A DNA stretch of 60,000 nucleotides, taken from assembly GCF_964355755.1 (NCBI RefSeq), contig NC_092673.1, positions 20,219,001-20,279,000 of the forward strand, given 5' to 3'. The notes under the pieces were generated by a model. It saw only the letters and a program-made list of their open reading frames with translations, did no database searches and was not told the DNA's origin. How positions within the stretch are numbered: the first letter of the stretch is position 1; each line of letters begins with the position of its first letter. The position numbers and the translations under genes are program-made. Below are positions 56,909 to 60,000 of this stretch, one piece after another. The DNA is from Antedon mediterranea. Its lineage: Eukaryota; Echinodermata; Crinoidea; Comatulida; Antedonidae.

Positions 56909-57601
56909 TTACAATTGGTAAAGAATCTTATTAAAAAGTTCTGAATCATTTGTAATCAACTTTATTGCTTTATCGAACGCATCAACATTGATACAACGTA
57001 AATGAAAGTAGTTTAGCGCCCATTCAAAATGGGTAGCGCTATTGTCCACAAGTTTCAATGCCAGAATTGGGCGAAAAAATGTTAGGAGTTGTTCATATCT
57101 TGAGCCGTGAAAGTTATAACGTTCAACCATGTCATTCAGAATGAATATAAATTCTTCTATGAAAACCTTCTCAATTGTTCTCATTATTTCTTTGTACTCA
57201 AGTTCGGTAGTTTCTTTCTTAATCTCCGCCTCCAGCACAGGGTTCAGGTACTCTTCTGCAAACATCTCATCTTCTACCTCATCTTCTACATCGGCTTTTC
57301 TTGCCAGAAATAGGTGGTAGTCAACTACCGATGACGTGTCGTCATATACAATCCTCTCCTCTTCAGAAATTATTCTCGATCTATAATGTTCGTCTTCTTC
57401 AGTATTAGATACATTATTGAAATCAACGTTCATTGGAGGTGGGGGTTGAATCGCCATTAAACACGTCATACAATTTGAAGGTACTGCTGTGCCGTGTTGA
57501 TGTGAAACTTTGTGTATCTTTACTGGATTAGATACAGCACTCTGTCCTTTTGAAGAAGAAAAAACTCTCTTACTACCGGATTGATTTTGAGTAGAATTCA
57601 T
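56909..57601 (-). CDS. Unrecognised 230-residue acidic protein
   Basis: Single-exon frame from ATG at 57601 to the stop at 56909. The N-terminal 75 residues are polar and low in structure (STQNQSGSKR, a CMTC pair, QPPPP). An acidic stretch follows (DVEDEVEDEMFAEEY, about 105-119). The C-terminal half looks helical (YKEIMRTIEKVFIEEFIFIL, RYEQLLTFFRPILALKLV). I recognise no family and no signal peptide or membrane helix. Length and continuous frame in AT-rich DNA support a real gene. It converges on the Bcl-2-like gene, with the LINE between them. It could be host, virus-derived or from an unrecognised mobile element. Confidence 0.5.
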   Translation of the reverse strand: MNSTQNQSGSKRVFSSSKGQSAVSNPVKIHKVSHQHGTAVPSNCMTCLMAIQPPPPMNVDFNNVSNTEEDEHYRSRIISEEERIVYDDTSSVVDYHLFLARKADVEDEVEDEMFAEEYLNPVLEAEIKKETTELEYKEIMRTIEKVFIEEFIFILNDMVERYNFHGSRYEQLLTFFRPILALKLVDNSATHFEWALNYFHLRCINVDAFDKAIKLITNDSELFNKILYQL

Positions 57602-57900
57602 CCTGATAGATAATAACAGCAGGATAAAGAACAGATGACTAAATGTTCAAAATCTAAAGCAGGAAAACTGTACTGTTTTCAAATTAACAATCTGTATATA
57701 TATAGTAAATCAGGTACCGTGTTAAAAATAAAATAATTTACATATATCATACTTAATTCAATAATTCATAGAATAAATACCAACGTAATTACTAAGTATT
57801 CATTAAAACACTCTCATATTAATAAAAATATATTAATATTCACGAATATTAAAACATCTCATTACTTATTCATTGGACTGAGATCGCTACGCTTACAAAA
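57602..57900. other. AT-rich spacer
   Basis: Contains AATATTAAAACATCTCATTACTT and TTCATTGGACTGAGATCGCT (about 57847-57889), which recur at about 58738-58783. No gene seen. It may hold the promoter of the minus-strand gene starting at 57601. Confidence 0.4.
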
Positions 57901-58158
57901 ACAACGAATTATGATTGGTAGATTAATTCATTAGCGCTATGTTTATAAGGAATCTTATTGGTTCATTGCCTGATGACGTCACATACCCGCTAAAATCACA
58001 GGATTTGAAAAAAATAGACAGCGGATTGATGTTTGATTGATGATTTTGTTCTTATACAAACATAAAAAAAAGCAGTAATCAAAGCTGATTAAACTTGTAG
58101 ATTTTATGCATTAAAATATACTATAATATCAGACTTCTCAATGAAGGTAAGCACATTA
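57901..58158 (+). promoter_or_regulatory. Promoter-like segment with ATG-AAG-GTAAG, copy 1
   Basis: An inverted CCAAT box (ATTGG, 57957-57961) and a full CRE (TGACGTCA, 57974-57981) lie about 160 bp upstream of CTTCTCAATGAAGGTAAGC. There ATG (58141) is followed by AAG and a consensus 5' splice site (GTAAG at 58147). The pattern suggests a promoter plus a tiny first coding exon reading right, but no downstream exon on the plus strand was recognised. Confidence 0.35.
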
Positions 58159-58327
58159 TTTAAAATTTTTATTTATTTATTTATTTATTTATTTATTACC
58201 ATCTTTATATATTGAAGGAATACCCTTAAAAAATAATGCGGTTATGTAACTAAACGAAAAAACAAAAGGATAAAAAACTAATAAAATAATCAAATAACTT
58301 TTAATATCTTTGAATATCTCAACAAGG

Positions 58328-58595
58328 ACAACGAATTCTAATTTCATTAGCATTAGGCTTATAAGGAATCTTATTGGTTCATTGCCGGATGACGTCACAT
58401 ACCCGCTAAAATCACAGAATTACAAAAAATGACCTGTCCACGCCTCACATGTAAACTAATTCCATGGAAAGACAGCGAATTGATGTTATGATTCCTTATA
58501 CAAACATAAAAAACAGTAATCAAAGCTGATTAAACTTGTGGATTTTATTCATTAAACTGTACATCAGACTTCTCAATGAAGGTAAGCACATTGTC
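58328..58595 (+). promoter_or_regulatory. Promoter-like segment, copy 2
   Basis: A diverged duplicate of 57901-58158. ATTGG (about 58373), TGACGTCA (58390-58397), TATACAAACATAAAA, AAGCTGATTAAACTTGT and ATG-AAG-GTAAG (ATG at 58576) are all kept, while spacer sequence has changed. Retention of just these motifs in both copies suggests function, but a repeat element remains possible. Confidence 0.35.
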
Positions 58596-58935
58596 TTTAA
58601 TATTTAAATGTAAATATTTATTTAAACATTATGTAATACATGTATTACGTTTGAAAATTATACATAAAACTATCTCTCATTTACTAATTATTCATTAAAA
58701 CACCCCTCATATTAATACAAATATATTAATATTCATGAATATTAAAACATCTCATTACTTCTTCATTGGACTGAGATCGCTAAACAAATTAATTTATTCA
58801 TTTATTCAAAAATAATACCATTTTAATTATTAAATATTCATAAAACTACCCCCCCCCCCCACCCCTAATTAATTATTCATAAATAGTACACTCATAATTA
58901 ATATACTAATATTCATTAATTAATTTATGAATTAT
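58596..58935. other. AT-rich DNA with repeat block and C-run
   Basis: The CATTAAAACAC ... TTCATTGGACTGAGATCGCT block of 57800-57890 recurs at about 58690-58783, and CATTGGACTGA again at 58938. A run of ten or more C sits near 58850. It should include the 3' UTR of the MAM gene, but no clear AATAAA was found just downstream on the minus strand. Confidence 0.4.
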
Positions 58936-59303
58936 TCATTGGACTGAACGGGGAATTATACTACTCATACTACTGCAGCAATATTGAATATCATCAATTG
59001 CAATGTCACCAGTAAAGTCACTTTCCCTAATGCCTTCAAACACAATGTAGTTGTCTCCATCACCAGTTTTCTCAAATTGTATTACAGCATTACGCCATGA
59101 ATCTCCTTGATTACCACTTCTTGTCCATAACAGTTCGTCTCCCAAGTTTGACGTTCTGTAAACGTTGAGTGTTCCAATAATAGGTCCGTACATGTGATAG
59201 TAGAATGATAAAGATACACGTTGGCCTGGTGGTAGCAATGGACTTCTTAGGCGGGCTGACTCCCCTTCAGTTATGGAAGTTTCAATATAAGCATAATAAA
59301 CAC
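58936..59303 (-). CDS. MAM-domain gene, terminal exon
   Basis: The exon starts after ACATAG at 59303 and reads GVYYAYIETS, SPLLPPGQRVSLSFYYHMYG, GNQGDSW and GDIAIDDIQYCC. This is the C-terminal two-thirds of a MAM domain, an extracellular adhesion fold. It ends SVQ and a stop at 58936, with no membrane helix after the domain. The phase matches the upstream exon, so the two halves form one MAM domain interrupted by a 265-bp intron. Confidence 0.8.
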
Positions 59304-59568
59304 CTATGTATGTTGAAAAAAAATGGTATTTTGAAATTTAGTACAATTTTTTATAAAAAAAAAAATAGAATTATCAATAATTCCAATCCCCAAGCACCAA
59401 ACAGTATATGCAACGGCGCAGATCCGTTTTTAATAGTGGGGGTAGCCCCTTGAAGCCCGGCTCTTTGAGTAATTTATAGGTCGTTTCAATCGATTTCTGA
59501 GCACATACAAATTTAGCCCAGAAGAGTACAATTATTGTTAGGCATGTCCCCGTCCGGTGATTATGTAC

Positions 59569-59691
59569 CTGTATGGCCGTTTGTTGGTCCAGTATTTGAT
59601 GATCCCGTTGCACCTGTTATCCGTGTCCAATGAAAGTCATCATTATTTTCTTGAGCCCAGCCATCAAAACCTGTCCGGAAATCTGTTTGAA
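59569..59691 (-). CDS. MAM-domain gene, internal exon
   Basis: A 123-bp exon with acceptor TTTTTTTAG before 59691 and donor GTACAT after 59569. It encodes FDGWAQENNDDFHWTR, GATGSSNTGPTNGHT and the first base of the next Gly codon: the N-terminal part of the MAM domain completed by the terminal exon. Both introns here are about 265 bp and phase 1, the usual phase for shuffled extracellular domains. Confidence 0.8.
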
Positions 59692-59957
59692 CTAAAAAAA
59701 AAACAGAAATTGAGCGCAAATTCTGGGCTGTAGATTTTGGACACAATCCGTAGACGAACGATGTTTATGTGTAAAAGATTCTATTCTTTTTCAAGATATT
59801 CTCCGGCCGCCGTACCTGTATCAGAATAAATAGGTTACAAAAGAACATATTGGGACTAGTTTTGTTTATCTTTATTAGTACTATGACCGTAGTATAACAG
59901 TACTGTAATTCCACAATCTTTAAACAAAATATATCACAACTTTTTAAAGTTACATAC

Positions 59958-60000
59958 CACGACACCAAATATCATCAATTGCAATATCACCAGTGTCGTT
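59958..60000 (-). CDS. MAM-domain gene, end of a preceding MAM exon (partial)
   Basis: At the window edge the minus strand reads NDTGDIAIDDIWCR followed by a donor GTATGT (intron from 59957). This is the C-terminal signature of another MAM domain, so the gene carries at least two in tandem. Joined by phase to the next exon, it gives WCRVQTDF. The rest lies right of the window. Confidence 0.75.

Overview
The window looks like AT-rich animal DNA. It has several non-LTR retrotransposons, TIR-type DNA transposons with target-site duplications, minisatellites, tRNA-derived segments, and a split MAM-domain gene with GT..AG introns. Frequent TAGGCCTA runs and the repeat content suggest a marine invertebrate, possibly an echinoderm-like deuterostome; this is a weak guess. 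No bacterial operon, CRISPR array or rRNA gene is present. Conventional host genes cover only a few percent of the window, and most long open frames belong to mobile elements.

Layout. 1-15965: a stack of two related 1.4-1.6 kb non-autonomous elements (families A and B). Each has a 5' subterminal motif whose reverse complement recurs in a 3' terminal hairpin (module M1 for A, M2 for B). Bodies and hairpins follow each other in an order that reads like nested brackets, which suggests repeated insertion of elements into each other's (AATA)n tails. 15966-18813: gene-poor AT-rich DNA with a truncated MITE and a palindrome. 18814-23648: a decayed DNA transposon bounded by a 10-bp direct repeat. Its long inverted termini are minisatellites, and it encodes transposase-like and Ulp1-like protease/zinc-finger pseudogenes on the minus strand. 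23819-24015: a hAT-type MITE with a perfect 8-bp duplication. 24624-35150: tandem copies of a 3-4 kb unit framed by G-rich and C-rich minisatellites in opposite orientation. One copy carries an 828-bp TIR element that the other lacks. 35060-38470: LINE fragments, a TTAA MITE and a 0.75 kb duplication. 38660-43060: a 5'-truncated L1/Tx1-like LINE with a 13-bp duplication and an uninterrupted 1118-codon ORF2. 43832-44532: an 86-bp tandem repeat and a tRNA-like sequence. 45160-46133: a retrotransposon Gag-like frame. 46593-48060: a Harbinger-type element with a TAA duplication. 48390-49780: a CR1-like LINE fragment. 50426-50917: a possible Bcl-2-like gene. 52100-56515: a LINE of the I/Jockey supergroup, with ORF1 and ORF2 in one frame separated by a single UAG. 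56909-57601: an unrecognised acidic protein gene. 57901-58595: two copies of a promoter-like segment. 58936-60000: the 3' end of a multi-MAM-domain gene on the minus strand.

The strongest observations are the bracket-like nesting of the first 16 kb with family-specific hairpins, the ORF1-UAG-ORF2 LINE, and two unrelated elements that both end in inverted minisatellites with a GTCC...GGGG core. All family names come from motif recognition by eye; no database search or alignment was run.
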